Notes under the pieces: generated by a model | The model's database searches: none | What the model was told of the DNA's origin: nothing | Seen by the model: the letters and a program-made list of their open reading frames with translations, nothing else | From: Musa acuminata AAA Group | Lineage: Eukaryota; Streptophyta; Magnoliopsida; Zingiberales; Musaceae | NCBI RefSeq assembly: GCF_036884655.1 | Contig: NC_088330.1 | Span: forward strand, 35,092,001-35,156,000 | DNA: 64,000 nucleotides | Direction: 5' to 3' | Shown: one piece after another, positions 63,993-64,000 of the stretch | Layout of the letters: the number at the start of each line of letters is the position of its first letter | Position numbering within the stretch: position 1 is the first letter of the stretch | Translations under genes and position numbers: made by a program

Positions 63993-64000
63993 CTGCACAA

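Overview
This is nuclear DNA of a flowering plant. Genes are split by many GT-AG introns with AT-rich interiors, the first exons are GC-rich, and the introns are packed with plant LTR retrotransposons, hAT-type DNA transposons and microsatellites. The GC-rich first exons and the repeat style suggest a monocot, and I suspect the banana order, but the sequence alone does not prove that. There is no bacterial or organellar content and no sign of an operon, CRISPR array or similar system.

All recognised genes lie on the minus strand. In transcription order (high to low coordinates) they are a CBSX3-like CBS-domain gene (62948-63992, 5' part outside the window), a pectin methylesterase/invertase inhibitor-like gene (copy B, 60629-61183), a broken first exon of a callose synthase (58882-59106), a broken 3' end of the CBS gene (56554-56846), a second inhibitor gene (copy A, 54827-55381), and a giant callose synthase gene of the CalS7/GSL7 type running from its ATG at 53365 to beyond position 1. 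The 53-63.5 kb block is a head-to-tail segmental duplication of an ancestral CBSX - inhibitor - callose synthase exon 1 stretch.

The callose synthase accounts for about 52 kb of the window. I could place 36 consecutive exons (4277 coding bases, 1425 codons, every junction phase-compatible). They cover the N-terminal Vta1-like and FKS1 regions, the first membrane block, the central loop and the start of the glucan synthase catalytic region. The gene is large because of its introns. Intron 2 holds a 4.8 kb hAT transposon with intact 8-bp target duplication. Intron 9 holds a perfect 216-bp palindrome. Intron 12 holds a duplicated 1 kb segment, one copy of which took a hAT-type MITE. Intron 17 (15.6 kb) holds a Reina-like chromovirus nested in an older LTR element, then a retrotransposon whose leader and gag start are triplicated. 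Intron 28 holds a decayed Ty3/gypsy relic. Intron 33 holds a 24-bp minisatellite.

The genes do not form a pathway cluster, although callose deposition and pectin methylesterase inhibition are both cell-wall functions. I did not find a clearly new biological system. The most interesting observations are structural: near-identical inhibitor twins inside a more diverged duplication (suggesting gene conversion), an orphan duplicated callose synthase promoter and first exon, a 15-residue coding repeat that creates phase-0 alternative splice donors, and the foldback palindrome.
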